DNA from: Anolis sagrei
Taxonomy: Eukaryota; Chordata; Lepidosauria; Squamata; Anolidae
Assembly (NCBI RefSeq): GCF_037176765.1
Contig: NC_090027.1
Span: 5,001-69,000 of the forward strand
Reading direction: 5' to 3'
DNA: 64,000 nucleotides
A program made the position numbers and the translations under genes. A model generated the notes under the pieces. The model had not been told where the DNA came from and did no database searches. It saw nothing but the letters and a program-made list of their open reading frames with translations. Within the stretch, counting starts at the first letter, position 1. Each line of letters starts with the position of its first letter. Positions 43,276-48,484 of the stretch are shown here, in pieces.

Positions 43276-45177
43276 TTTTATTTATACCCCGCCACCATCT
43301 CCCCGAAGGGGACTCAGGGCGGCTAACATGAGGCCAGGGGGCCCTCTTAATTATTAGCAAATTATTAGCGAAGGCAGTAAACTGAGCTTCCAGGTACGAA
43401 CGGCCCTCATTAGATTCTTCTCCTTGTTGCAAATTGAGGTGGGGATACTACTGCAAAAAAATTATTGGGTGTGTAAGAATTAAAGCCACCCTCGAGATTA
43501 TTATTTATTATTCCTGGCATCGGGTCCAAGCCCCAGTTTTGTGCTGCCATGACCTCAGGAGCCCCGGGTAGCGCAGCGGGTTAAACCACTGAACTTGCTG
43601 ACCAAAAGGTCAGTGTTTCAAATAATAATAAAAAATAAAATCTTTATTTATATTCCACCCTATCCCCCCAAGGGAGACTCGGGGCAGATCCAGAGAGCAG
43701 GGTGAGCTCCTGCTGTTAGCCCCAGCTTCTGCCAACCTAGCAGTTCGAAAACATGCAAATGTGAGTAGATCAATAGGTACCATTCCGGCTGGAAGGCAGC
43801 GGTGCTCCATGCAGTCATGCTGGTCAGATGACCTTGGAGGTGTCTACGGACAACGCCGGCTCATTGGCTTAGAAATGGAGATGAGCACCAACCCCCAGAG
43901 TTGGAAACAACTAGACTTAATGGTAAGGGGAAACCTTTACCTTACGCCCTCAGGACTCCTGATCTCGACTTGTGCCAGTTCCTCAGCCAAGCTTCTCCCA
44001 CCTCCCGAGTCCACAATATTACTCTCCTTCAGTAACAGCCCTTTGGTGTTAATTAGCCAGTCCTTCAGCTCAGCAGGCAGGGGAATTCCAGACAAGAAAC
44101 AATCAGGGCCAGTTAATGTCTCACAATAAAAGATTCCCCCAGGCAGAAAGCAGCCAGACCTTGAAGCTGCAAGGCCATTGAATGTTAATCAAGGTGGTTA
44201 ATTGCAACATTCACACTTGCCTCAAGCAAACAAGAGTTCTTTTTCCCACCCTGGACATTCCACAGATATATATAGATAGATCCATAGAGATATATAAACT
44301 CCACTTGCTTAGTTTCCAACAGAGCTCACAACCTCTGTGGATGCCTGCCATAGATATGGGCAAAATGTCAGGAGAGAATGCTCCTGGAACATGGCCAGGC
44401 AGCCTGGAAAACTCAGTTTCATGTGATTTCTTGCATTGACCACATTGTATGCAGACTGAAACCCCCTAAAATCTGGACAACAAATTAAGCACAACACTCA
44501 AGAAACGGGAATTCCTGACAGGAATCTATCAGGGCCAGCTAACACCTCTGAATAAAGGATTCCCCCAGGCAGGAAGCAGCCACACCTTGAAGCTGCAAGG
44601 CCATTGTGGTTAATTGCAACATTCACCCTTACCTCAGGCAGGCAGGCAAGAGTTCTTTCTCCCTCCCTGGACACAGGTATATTAACCCCACTTGCCTAGT
44701 TTCCGTAGATGTGGGCGAAACGTCAGGAGAGAATGCTTCTGGAACATAGCCAGATAGCCCGGAAAACTCACAGCAACGCTATGTATTTTTACCCCTTTCT
44801 CTTCCCCACAATTGGCAGAGTCTTTTTATTCCCAGGCGGCCTGACTTGTGCCTCTTTTTCTTCCTTTCTTTCCAGCCCTGCGGGAGTCTTTTTACACCTT
44901 CATCAATGAGGTCCCTCCGGAATATTGGTTCAGGTACGTGAGAGCCCTCGGCCTGAGCGAGTTCGACATTTGTGCCGCCGAGCAGAACAATAAGGGTTTG
45001 TACGAGAGGCGCTTCCAGATGCTCCGGACCTGGCTGGACAGAAGAGGAAAGGAGGCGTCTTTGGAGACGTTGCTGGAGACGCTGTGCGGCATTGAGCTCA
45101 GAGGCGTCGAGGACACCGTGCGAGAGCGCCTCGTCAGCCAGAAGATCTATGTCTTTGAGGAAGATCTATGTCTTTGA
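21863..45177 (+). CDS. TNFRSF10B: TRAIL-receptor-like death receptor, 10 coding exons, 401 aa
   Basis: Joined exons 21863-21922, 33510-33636, 34220-34348, 35541-35655, 35848-35939, 37746-37850, 39778-39818, 41498-41662, 42668-42737 and 44876-45177 give 1206 nt, with matching phases and GT-AG borders throughout. The product is a type I plasma-membrane receptor: signal peptide 1-20, extracellular cysteine-rich repeats about 57-163, Ser/Thr/Pro stalk 164-178, membrane span about 183-201, cytoplasmic linker, and death domain about 305-390. The piece DEVELQPCTTTSDTEC (106-121) closely matches human TRAIL-R2. N-glycosylation sequons lie at N74 and N125. By family knowledge it binds TRAIL and recruits FADD and caspase-8 through the death domain. 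Human TRAIL-R2 has 440 residues, so this is slightly short. The family call is strong. One-to-one orthology with TNFRSF10B rather than a sister paralogue is inferred from its convergent position beside RHOBTB2. The C-terminus is altered by a tandem repeat at 45141-45254. Confidence 0.9.
22033..22500. mobile_element. AT-rich inverted-repeat element in intron 1 (MITE candidate)
   Basis: The left arm (about 22033-22125: CAGGAGTGGGAAAC, then GTCAACATTAAATTC) pairs imperfectly with the right arm (about 22400-22495: GGATTTAATGTTGACG, then GTACACTCCGG). The loop is nearly pure A/T with TATA and ATA repeats. A third partial end, CAGGAGTGTAAAAC, occurs at 22625. Confidence 0.5.
22680..23640. other. 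Intron 1 sequence, little recognised
   Basis: Contains short homopolymers (C run near 22684, G run near 23140) and no exon-like frame. 22986-23020 shares a short piece (GCAAGCCAGCCATTCAGG) with 23957-23980. Confidence 0.4.
23642..23700 (-). mobile_element. Helitron 3' terminus
   Basis: CTAGCTATGCCCTGCCATGC then GTTGCTGTGGC is the - strand hairpin end seen in the other Helitrons. How far it extends is unclear. Confidence 0.55.
23793..23960. mobile_element. Palindromic Penelope-like tail (inverted pair)
   Basis: The left half GCTATCTGGCCATGTTCCAG to GGCAGGCATCCTCA is followed after about 7 bp by its inverted copy TGAGGATGCCTGCC to GGCCAGACAGCCCGG. Arms are about 75 bp. Same family as 56488-56694; no clear target duplication. 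Confidence 0.7.
24146..24417 (+). mobile_element. Non-autonomous Helitron
   Basis: Carries GGGACTAACATAACTCAAAA, CACCTGTCAGGCCAACGAGT and the terminal hairpin GGGCCACAGCAATGCATGGC, then CTGG|T (a drifted CTAG). The 5' end is eroded. A (ATA)n run at 24420-24463 follows. Confidence 0.75.
24663..25030. mobile_element. SPIN-like hAT element, one end
   Basis: Begins CAATGGCTCTCAACCTTCC, carries the AATATCTGATATGCAGGGTG segment and stops near AAAATACTGGAAGG. A scrap of another small repeat (GGCCGAAGTTTGCCCAGGCC) follows to 25080. Confidence 0.7.
25081..25570. other. Intron 1 sequence, nothing recognised
   Basis: No repeat family or exon-like frame can be supported here. Confidence 0.4.
25572..25695. 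mobile_element. SPIN-like hAT fragment
   Basis: CAGCATTTCTCAACCTGGGG, then GGTTGCCGAAGACCATGAGA; left end only. Confidence 0.65.
25836..26163 (-). mobile_element. CR1 3' fragment
   Basis: Complement of the CR1 end: GAATTGGAAGAGACTTCGTG, CCTCCAAAGAAGGAGCCTCC and AGGAAGTTCTTCCTCATGTT. The ORF2 C-terminus is frame-broken. Confidence 0.85.
26164..26464. other. Intron 1 sequence, nothing recognised
   Basis: No repeat or exon-like frame is recognised. Confidence 0.35.
26465..26985 (-). mobile_element. Penelope-like element 3' part
   Basis: The + text CCATGTCCCAGAAGCATTCT to TTGTTGGAAACTAGGC is the reverse of the family tail. On the - strand, 26810-26985 encodes a HREA-x-EI-x-K-x-VDNFNR-like segment and WLPVF, the C-terminal end of the GIY-YIG endonuclease of Penelope-like elements. 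It is truncated. Confidence 0.65.
27000..27105 (-). mobile_element. CR1-like 3' fragment
   Basis: CTTGAGTGGAGGAGACCCCA, then GACCATCCAGTTCAGCCCCC resembles the CR1 3' end; diverged. Confidence 0.5.
27120..27159 (-). mobile_element. 40-bp Penelope-like micro-insertion with 14-bp target duplication
   Basis: GTTTGTTGTAGGTTTTTTCG, then GGCTGTATGGCC, is the family end. It is flanked by identical GAGATTTGCTGCTG copies at 27106-27119 and 27160-27173. Confidence 0.8.
27390..27896. mobile_element. Inverted Penelope-like pair with 13-bp target duplication
   Basis: The left half (27390-27680) reads from GTTGTCAAAGGTTTTCATGG, and the right half is an inverted copy ending GGAAAATTTACAGCAACCC. The flanks AGAAATGACTACT (27377-27389) and AGAAATGGCTACT (27897-27909) differ at one position. 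Confidence 0.78.
27985..28055 (+). mobile_element. LINE 3' tail with (ATT)n
   Basis: ACCTCAAGTTGTGAAGAGAA, then GGGCAAGAAATAAAAATTAT. Confidence 0.45.
28060..28345 (-). mobile_element. Unclassified retroelement fragment
   Basis: Matches 34740-35000 in opposite orientation (GTATTGGATCACACGTC, GAGGCACTGCACCCAGTGTG, TTGTGCCAGAGTCTTTGCAG). There is weak protein-like text but no recognisable domain. Confidence 0.5.
28350..28465 (-). mobile_element. CR1 3' fragment
   Basis: AGAATCCAAGAGTTGGAAGA, then CTGGGCCATCATCCAGTCC. Confidence 0.8.
28456..28715 (+). mobile_element. SINE with L2-like tail plus a second tail
   Basis: GGCCATTGAATGTTTGCTGT, then CACCCTGAGTCCCCTTCGGA and (AAAT)n to about 28557. 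A second tail (TTTGAGTCCCCTTCTGGGTG) ends at 28715. AT-rich DNA lies between. Confidence 0.65.
28716..29229. other. Intron 1 sequence, apparently single-copy
   Basis: (TTG)n/(ATT)n near 28725-28763; otherwise nothing recognised. Confidence 0.4.
29230..29490 (+). mobile_element. SPIN-like end joined to a Sauria SINE tail
   Basis: 29234-29360 is a SPIN-like end (CAGTGTTTCTCAACCTTCCT). At about 29365 it switches to the 3' half of a Sauria SINE (GGCCACATGACCTTGGAGC to GACTTAATGTCAGGGGAAGC). Confidence 0.75.
29508..30254. mobile_element. SPIN-like hAT element, full length
   Basis: Ends CAGTATTTCTCAACCTTCCT and AGGTTGAGAAATGCTG; an 18-base C run near 30205. The flanks TTTTAGAC (29500-29507) and TTTAAGAT (30255-30262) agree at 6 of 8 positions. 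Confidence 0.82.
30255..30776. other. Intron 1 sequence, apparently single-copy
   Basis: No repeat or exon-like frame can be supported. Confidence 0.4.
30777..30880. mobile_element. Small hAT-like repeat fragments
   Basis: GGGCAAACTTCGGCCCTCCC, then TTTTGGACTTCAACTCC, joined to a SPIN-like interior scrap (ATTCGTGCCAAGTTTGATCC). Confidence 0.5.
31037..31469. mobile_element. SPIN-like hAT element, internally deleted
   Basis: Ends CAGTGTTTCTGAACCTGGGG and GGTCGAGAAACACTG with about 300 bp less interior than the full-length copies. No matching flanks. Confidence 0.75.
31470..32350. other. Intron 1 sequence with (TTTC)n run
   Basis: A (CTTT)n microsatellite lies at 31917-31948 and a small repeat scrap at 31705-31760. 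No exon is recognised. Confidence 0.4.
32353..32471. mobile_element. Sauria SINE head scrap followed by SPIN-like right end
   Basis: GGAGCCTCGTTGGCGCAGTG at 32358-32377 is a SINE head. From about 32385 the right SPIN-like end follows (GGGTCACCACAACATGAGG to GGTTGAGAAACACTG). Confidence 0.6.
32752..33459. mobile_element. SPIN-like hAT element just upstream of exon 2
   Basis: Ends CAGTCGTTCTCAACCTTCCT and AGGTTGGGAAACACTG. The flanks CCATAGAC and CCACAGAG agree at 6 of 8 positions. The right end lies 50 bp before the exon 2 acceptor. Confidence 0.82.
33510..33636 (+). CDS. TNFRSF10B: TNFRSF10-like coding exon 2: N-terminal extracellular part
   Basis: The acceptor is TTATCAG at 33503-33509 and the donor is GTACTG at 33637; exon phases are 0 in and 1 out. 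It encodes residues 21-62, ending in a partial first cysteine-rich repeat (C57, C60). The run FYLHEGQRCQKCPPG is typical of the first repeat of TNF receptors. A SPIN-like hAT element ends only about 50 bp upstream, at 33459. Confidence 0.85.
33655..33935. mobile_element. Sauria SINE with inverted head
   Basis: 33665-33752 holds the SINE head on the - strand (CGACCTTTCGGTCTGCAAGT, AGCAGCTCAGCGGTTTT). 33774-33935 holds the tail on the + strand (TTGGAGGTGTCTACGGACAA, AAGTCGGACACGACTGGAC). Such an inversion fits twin priming. Confidence 0.7.
34220..34348 (+). CDS. TNFRSF10B: TNFRSF10-like coding exon 3: cysteine-rich repeat 1 end and 2 start
   Basis: The acceptor is TTACAG and the donor GTAAGG. 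It encodes residues 63-105 with cysteines at 70, 78, 81, 96, 99 and 102 and a glycosylation sequon at N74. Its phase (1 to 1) matches the exons on both sides. Confidence 0.87.
   Translation, partial: VLESTNIALRITKRLAIPVIRIHLANTRMHCQSAFLVKPADV
34665..34745 (-). mobile_element. Penelope-like tail fragment
   Basis: CTGTCTGGCCATGTTCCAGA to GGCAGGCATCCTCAGAGGTT. Confidence 0.65.
34740..35300 (+). mobile_element. Unclassified retroelement with internal tandem duplication and (AAT)n runs
   Basis: A unit with GTGTCCGACATGTGATCCAA, CAACAGCCAGCAGTGTGATC and TTGCTGTGCACTCATCTTGT is repeated about three times (near 34925, 35075, 35190). The copies are separated by (ATT)n or (AAT)n. The 5' part matches 28060-28345 inverted. 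Confidence 0.6.
35541..35655 (+). CDS. TNFRSF10B: TNFRSF10-like coding exon 4: cysteine-rich repeat 2 end and 3 start
   Basis: A pyrimidine-rich acceptor (TTTTTTCCAG) and a GTCAGT donor frame residues 106-144. The text around residues 106-128 matches the human TRAIL-R2 stretch with CTTT and EC/C-C spacing, the strongest family signature in the gene. A second sequon lies at N125. Confidence 0.9.
35848..35939 (+). CDS. TNFRSF10B: TNFRSF10-like coding exon 5: cysteine-rich repeat 3 end and stalk
   Basis: Bounded by CTCATAG and GTAAGA. It encodes residues 144-174, with C145, C155 and C163 completing the third repeat, followed by a Thr/Ser/Pro-rich stalk that could be O-glycosylated. The intron before it is only 192 bp. 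Confidence 0.88.
36046..36103 (-). mobile_element. CR1 3' scrap
   Basis: AGAATCCTAGAGTTGGAAGA, then CGTGGGCCATCCAGCCCAAC. Confidence 0.75.
36105..37640 (-). mobile_element. RTE-like LINE split by an L2-like insertion
   Basis: The - strand from 37640 to 37125 encodes reverse transcriptase with QYADDNVVCVHSEEDLQATL, GLSLNIEKTKVLFQ and AFFRMKQRVFEDRDI. The text breaks at 37120 and resumes at about 36335 with YACETWTVYRLHMQLLELFH and then LEEAKTTTTEAMF, the known following region of this family. The gap is filled by an L2-like fragment. Frame-broken, 5'-truncated. Confidence 0.8.
36335..37119 (-). mobile_element. L2-like LINE 3' fragment nested in the RTE-like LINE
   Basis: The - strand encodes FKVQVLTYKALNSLGPAYLR, DRISLHEPARALRSSG and RERAFSSVAP. 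The 3' end CCCGACCACCATCTCCCCAA and an (AAT)n tail at 36345-36385 mark its end. Confidence 0.8.
37746..37850 (+). CDS. TNFRSF10B: TNFRSF10-like coding exon 6: transmembrane span
   Basis: The acceptor is CCCCCACAG and the donor GTGAGA. Residues 175-209 hold one leucine-rich membrane helix (about 183-201) followed by a Cys-rich juxtamembrane segment WKFGCCNG that may be palmitoylated (inference). Two nested LINE fragments lie in the preceding intron. Confidence 0.87.
37851..38467. other. Intron 6 sequence, no repeat recognised
   Basis: Single-copy-like; only a G run near 38048. Confidence 0.4.
38468..39440 (-). mobile_element. Three Penelope-like 3' fragments in a row
   Basis: Fragments at 38468-38556, 38597-39030 and 39065-39440 share orientation. 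The last encodes on the - strand HVKRYREAIETHKHVDDFNR, KEETMKMNQIWLPVF, the C-terminal GIY-YIG endonuclease signature of Penelope-like elements. This is the best family evidence in the window. Confidence 0.7.
39778..39818 (+). CDS. TNFRSF10B: TNFRSF10-like coding exon 7: short cytoplasmic linker
   Basis: This 41-nt exon is bounded by GTCTTGCAG and GTAAGG. It encodes AKARGVTAVLWRSK (210-223). It is supported by splice sites and exact phase (1 in, 0 out) rather than by strong similarity. Confidence 0.75.
39968..41090. mobile_element. AT-rich element with ACTCGAGT ends, copy 2
   Basis: Begins GGCTGAAAAAGCCCCCCTCA, continues with about 800 bp of (ATT)n and TTATTATTTTACTCTATT repeats, and ends CTTATACTCGAGTCAATACG, then GTTTTCCCAGTTTTTTGTGG. 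Opposite orientation to copy 1. It fills most of the intron between exons 7 and 8. Confidence 0.6.
41498..41662 (+). CDS. TNFRSF10B: TNFRSF10-like coding exon 8: cytoplasmic linker
   Basis: The acceptor is ATTTCCAG and the donor GTAATG; the length is 165 nt with phase 0 at both ends. It encodes residues 224-278, a low-complexity basic and proline-rich linker. Linkers before the death domain are poorly conserved in this family, so support comes from open frame, phase and splice sites. Confidence 0.75.
41813..42600. mobile_element. SPIN-like hAT element carrying a Helitron
   Basis: The left end is CATTTCTCAACCTGGGGG and the right end GGAAGGTTGAGAAATAC. About 305 bp (41875-42180) of Helitron interrupt it near the left end. 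Confidence 0.75.
41875..42180 (-). mobile_element. Helitron nested in a SPIN-like element
   Basis: CTAGCCGACCCTGCCACACG with the GATGTGGC hairpin at the 3' end (- strand). The body has AGTGATGGTCACTCGTTGGC, GTCCAAATTTGGTGTGAATT and AATCCCACAAACGAACATTA. The 5' end is near TTTATTTATAC. Confidence 0.75.
42668..42737 (+). CDS. TNFRSF10B: TNFRSF10-like coding exon 9: linker before death domain
   Basis: Bounded by TATGGCAG and GTAAGT; residues 279-301, basic. The out-phase of 1 matches the death-domain exon. It lies 70 bp past a SPIN-like hAT element that carries a Helitron. Confidence 0.75.
42738..42948. other. Intron 9 start, nothing recognised
   Basis: Short unique stretch after the exon 9 donor. 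Confidence 0.35.
42949..43345 (-). mobile_element. Sauria SINE with LINE tail inserted at its head
   Basis: 42949-43238 is the SINE (ATTAAGTCCAGTCGTGTCCG tail; GCAAGTTCAGCAGTTCA head region). At 43239 an (ATC)n run and CCGCCACCATCTCCCCGAAG, an L2-like 3' tail on the - strand, follow to 43345. Confidence 0.8.
43558..43955 (+). mobile_element. Sauria SINE interrupted by a LINE tail
   Basis: The head GGAGCCCCGGGTAGCGCAGC is broken at 43618-43690 by a (AAT)n plus CTTTATTTATATTCCACCCT tail. The SINE then continues with GGGTGAGCTCCTGCTGTTAG to ACTTAATGGTAAGGGGAAAC. Confidence 0.8.
43956..44075. other. Short unassigned stretch in intron 9
   Basis: Nothing recognised. Confidence 0.3.
44076..44420 (+). 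mobile_element. Penelope-like 3' fragment
   Basis: AATTCCAGACAAGAAACAAT, AAGCTGCAAGGCCATTGAAT, GTCAGGAGAGAATGCTCCTG; tail in sense orientation. Confidence 0.65.
44510..44778 (+). mobile_element. Penelope-like 3' fragment, second copy
   Basis: GGGCCAGCTAACACCTCTGA to GCCCGGAAAACTCACAGCAA; ends 100 bp before the death-domain exon. Confidence 0.65.
44876..45177 (+). CDS. TNFRSF10B: TNFRSF10-like coding exon 10: death domain and altered C-terminus
   Basis: A strong acceptor (TTTCTTTCCAG) opens residues 302-401. The death domain reads through VPPEYWFRYVRALGLSEFDI and the TWLDRRGKEASLETLL region, aligning with the human death domain from VPFDSW to the TLLDAL helix. The end QKIYVFEEDLCL replaces the expected QKIYVFEDAALP because the exon runs into a six-copy 19-bp repeat. 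The stop is in repeat unit 2 (45175-45177). The death-domain core is complete, so signalling is probably kept (inference). Confidence 0.88.
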
Positions 45178-45254
45178 GGAAGATCTATGTCTTTGAGGAA
45201 GATCTATGTCTTTGAGGAAGATCTATGTCTTTGAGGAAGATCTATGTCTTTGAG
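45141..45254 (+). repeat. Six perfect copies of a 19-bp repeat spanning the receptor stop codon
   Basis: The unit GAAGATCTATGTCTTTGAG is repeated six times without a mismatch (unit starts 45141, 45160, 45179, 45198, 45217, 45236). The first unit is coding sequence of the death-receptor exon. Nineteen is not a multiple of three, so the second unit is read in a new frame and meets TGA. Directly after the last unit, GACGCCGCTCTTCCCTGA looks like the old reading end (DAALP stop). Confidence 0.97.
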
Positions 45255-45570
45255 GACGCCGCTCTTCCCTGAGCAGGACGCACAGTTTGCCTGCAAGCCA
45301 GCCGACTCCTGCCGCGTCTCCAAGGGGGCGGGAGCGGGGAGCGTTCCTTTATTGCCTTCCAAAACCAGGTGCCATTTCCAGTTGAGGCTGCATTTGGCAG
45401 ACCTCTCCAACGGCCTCACTTCCTCGCGTGTTTTTAGTCGCAAGTGCATAGAAATGGCAAGCGAAGTAGGATCGTTTTGGCAAACTTCACACCGTCCGGA
45501 CGTTGATCGGATCCAGATCACAGCACCATTGTGCGGGCGATGTGAATCGGATAATGCTTCTACAAGGCTT

Positions 45571-45715
45571 GATCTACTCACATTGATATGCTTTCGAACT
45601 GCTAGATTAGCAGAAGCTGGGGCTAACAGCGGGAGCTCACCCCACTCCCCGGATTTGAACTGCCGACCTTTCGGTAAGCAAGTTCAGCAGCTCAGCGGTT
45701 TAACCCGTTGCGCTA
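45571..45715 (-). mobile_element. Sauria SINE fragment with a 30-bp target duplication
   Basis: GATCTACTCACATTGATATG to GTTTAACCCGTTGCGCTA. The flanks 45541-45570 and 45716-45745 (TGCTTCTACAAGGCTT core) agree at 27 of 30 positions. Confidence 0.82.
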
Positions 45716-46082
45716 TGTAAATCAGATGATGCTTCTACAAGGCTTGCGTGAAAACCATCTCCTTCGAGCTGGATGCTCGGACAGAAGTTCTGCTGAACGC
45801 TGAGCCCTTTTTCGGGAAACGTTGCTAATATATATATATTTTAAGTTTTTGGTGCCTGAATAGGGTGCCGCATCCCTTTTGTAAATACTCTTTGGTTTCC
45901 ATTTCTGTTTTGCCTTTGGGGAATGTAAACTATTTGCCTTGAAACCCTTCTCAGGAGATGTTTTCAGAAATCAGGACTTTGTTTGTATTTGGAGAATTTT
46001 TAGTGTTTTCAAGCAAAAGCAATTGGAGGATTTGCAAAAAAAAAAAAGGCGTTCTTGTTTCATGGTTATGTTATAAAAGTCT

Positions 46083-46464
46083 TTTTTTTAAAAAAATAGA
46101 TTTTTATTGGGTTTTGATTAAAAAAAAAAGAGTAAACATCGAAAGTGGGGGGACAATTTCCAAATAGGAAAGTTTAGAAGGAGCGAAGTAGGAAGGAAGG
46201 AGGTAAAAGAGGAAGGAGGAAAAAGGGGGAAAAAAGAAGAAAAAGGGAAAAAATGCTATTTGACTTCCTTCTATTCTTCAGTGGTTGTAGAAAAATAAAA
46301 CTTGTTCAAGATAACTTTAAAAATCTATTACTTCCCCGTATTTACGTTGCTCTCTCGTGACTATCATGTTTCGAATTGTCAAAACTATGTTGAAATGTTT
46401 GAAATAGTCTTTAATCAGCTTCCAAGTGGTTTTTTTTCTTTTTTCGGGAGACCTAAATTCAGAG
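46083..46464 (-). mobile_element. L1 3' end, 382 bp, perfect 17-bp target duplication
   Basis: Read on the - strand it ends in AATAAAAATCTATTTTTTT-type A-rich tail preceded by a G/A-rich polypurine tract, as L1 3' UTRs do. TATGTTATAAAAGTCTT is exactly duplicated at 46066-46082 and 46465-46481, so the insertion is young. Confidence 0.8.
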
Positions 46465-46481
46465 TATGTTATAAAAGTCTT

Positions 46482-47120
46482 GATTAGGCGAAGGGGAAAA
46501 TATTTGTCTGTGTTCATGGGCTGCTCAGCCGTAACGTGCTGCCCGTGAGAGTCGGGCAGTGATAAGAGGATTCAAAATGATTTGAAATTAGATTAAACAT
46601 TGCCGAGATATTTATTGCTGTGTTGTGTTCAGCAAGCCAACACGTTGTTCAGTGTTCCCTCGCTACTTTGCAGTTCGCTTTTTGCGGACTCGCTCTTTTG
46701 CGGGTTTTTGCTTTCCGGTTTATGAATAGTTGCCGTTGCCCAGAGCGGCGTTCTAATCCCGCCTCCTGGCAACGATGGAGTGTGGAAAGGGGTTTGCTTT
46801 GCAACCTCAAGATACCTAGCCCCAAAAAAGAGTTTGCGGTGCCTTTACATCTCTTCCCTCTTCAGCCTCGCTTTCAGAACCAATCTCCATCTAGAGCATC
46901 CCTACTTCGTGGATTTTCACTTTTCGCGGGTGGTCCTGCGATAAGAGAGGGAACACGGTAGTGCTTTGAGCGGGGGACGATGACTCTGGGAATCAAGGTT
47001 GCTCATTTAAGGAAACCCATTGGGTGATTTTGGGCAAGCCACACTCTCTCAGCCTCAGAAAGGGACAGGAGCAAACTCACTTTGAACAAAGTTTGCCATG
47101 ATCGGTTCGCTTTAGCGTTG
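46482..47120. other. Receptor 3' region, apparently single-copy
   Basis: 46650-46960 has TTTTGCGGACTCGCTCTTTT and GATTTTCACTTTTCGCGGGT pieces that resemble a small repeat, but no family is named. No exon is seen. Confidence 0.35.
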
Positions 47121-47202
47121 CCATAATCCAGTGGTTCTCAGCCTGTGGGTCCCCAGATGCTTTGGCCTTCAACTCCCATAAATCCTCTAACAGCTGGTAA
47201 AC

Positions 47203-47534
47203 TGGGTTGCTGTGAGCTTTCTGGGCTCTGTGGCCATGTTCCAAAAGCATTCTCTCCTGACATTTCGCCCACATCTATGGCAGGCATCCTCATAGGTTGT
47301 GAGGTCTGTTGGAAACTAGGAAAACTGGATTTATATATCTGTGGAATGATGCCCAGGGTGGGAGGAAGAACTCTTGTCTTCTTGGGGTAAGTATGAATGT
47401 TGCAGTTGGCTAGCTTAATTAGCATTGAATAGCCTTGCAACTTGAAAGTCTGGCTGCTTCCTCCCTGGAGACATCCTTTGTTAGGAGGTGTTAGCTCGCC
47501 CTGATTGCTTCTTCTCTGGAATACTGAGCTGTTC
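47203..47534 (-). mobile_element. Penelope-like tail with perfect 10-bp duplication
   Basis: GGGTTGCTGTGAGCTTTCTG to CTTCTCTGGAATACTGAG. GCTGGTAAAC from the MITE is present on both sides (47193-47202, 47535-47544). Confidence 0.75.
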
Positions 47535-47544
47535 GCTGGTAAAC

Positions 47545-47860
47545 AAAGTCCCTGCTGGTGCAGTGGGTTAAAACTGTAAGCCACTGAATTTGCTGACTGA
47601 AAGGTCAGCGATTCAAATCCGAAGAGCGGGATGAGCTCCCACTGTCAGCCCCAGCTTCTGCCAACCTAGCAGTTCAAAAATGCAAGTGTGAGTAGATCAA
47701 TAGGTACCACTCCGGTGGGAAGGTAACGGGCTCCATGCAGTCATGCTGGCCACATGACTATGGACAATGCCGGCTCTTTAGCTTAGAATTGGAGATGATC
47801 ATCAGCCCCCAAAGTTGGGCACGATTGGACTTAATGTCAGGGGAAAACCTTTACCTTTTC
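47545..47860 (+). mobile_element. Sauria SINE, full length
   Basis: CCCTGCTGGTGCAGTGGGTT head with tRNA-like A and B box regions, then AGATCAATAGGTACCACTCC, and the Bov-B-like tail TTGGGCACGATTGGACTTAA. Confidence 0.85.
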
Positions 47861-48484
47861 CTAGCTGGCAAACTTGCTGGGATTTCTGGGAATTGTAGGC
47901 CAAAATACCTGGGAACTCAGAGGTTGAGAACCACTGTCATAATCAGAAGTCACTTGAAGGTGTACAGCAGCATCAGAAAAAATTGTATGATATTAATTAA
48001 GCCTTGCTTATGTTAAAACCAGTCAGAGTGAACCTACATACAGTAAATAAAGAGCAACACTAAAAAAAACCCAGGGGAATTCCAGACAAGAATCAATCAG
48101 GACCAGCTAACCCCTCCCAACAAAGGCATTCAGCCTCATGCTCCCAGTTGTGTTTCTGCAACTGAAGGAGTAGGAAGGACATGGTTTTGTGTTTTCTTGT
48201 AATGGAGGGCCTTCAGGGGAATGGAGTGCTTCCCTCCTGCCGTACTTTCTCCGGGTCCCTCGGGTGCCACTTAGACCAAGTACTCATGTTCGCAGCAGTG
48301 ATAGTTCTCAAGGGTGGCTGGGCATCTCTCTTGGACGTGCAATTGAGAAGACATCCAAAGAGATCTCCCTGCTCTTGGTTTACTACGAAACATTGTTTTT
48401 ATGTTACCCGGCACACATGTGCAAAATGTACGCATGGCATTACTTTATTAAGCGCAGTATTTTTGAAAGACATTTTCATTTAAC

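Larger units (their letters stand above)
47129..47936. mobile_element. Fold-back hAT MITE opened by a Penelope-like and a Sauria insertion
   Basis: The left piece 47129-47202 and right piece about 47866-47936 together match the 135-bp MITE at 2740. The flanks CCATAATC (47121-47128) and TCATAATC (47937-47944) agree at 7 of 8 positions. Inside lie a Penelope-like tail and a Sauria SINE. Confidence 0.8.

Noticed and set aside
43558-43700. tRNA-like sequences with A and B boxes (also 47545, 49430, 32358)
   Set aside because: These are Sauria SINE heads followed by the SINE body, not tRNA genes; they lack a closed cloverleaf and tRNA end.
46620-46961. 113-codon frame in the receptor 3' region
   Set aside because: It overlaps a probable repeat with TTTTGCGG motifs and has no recognisable domain or splice context.
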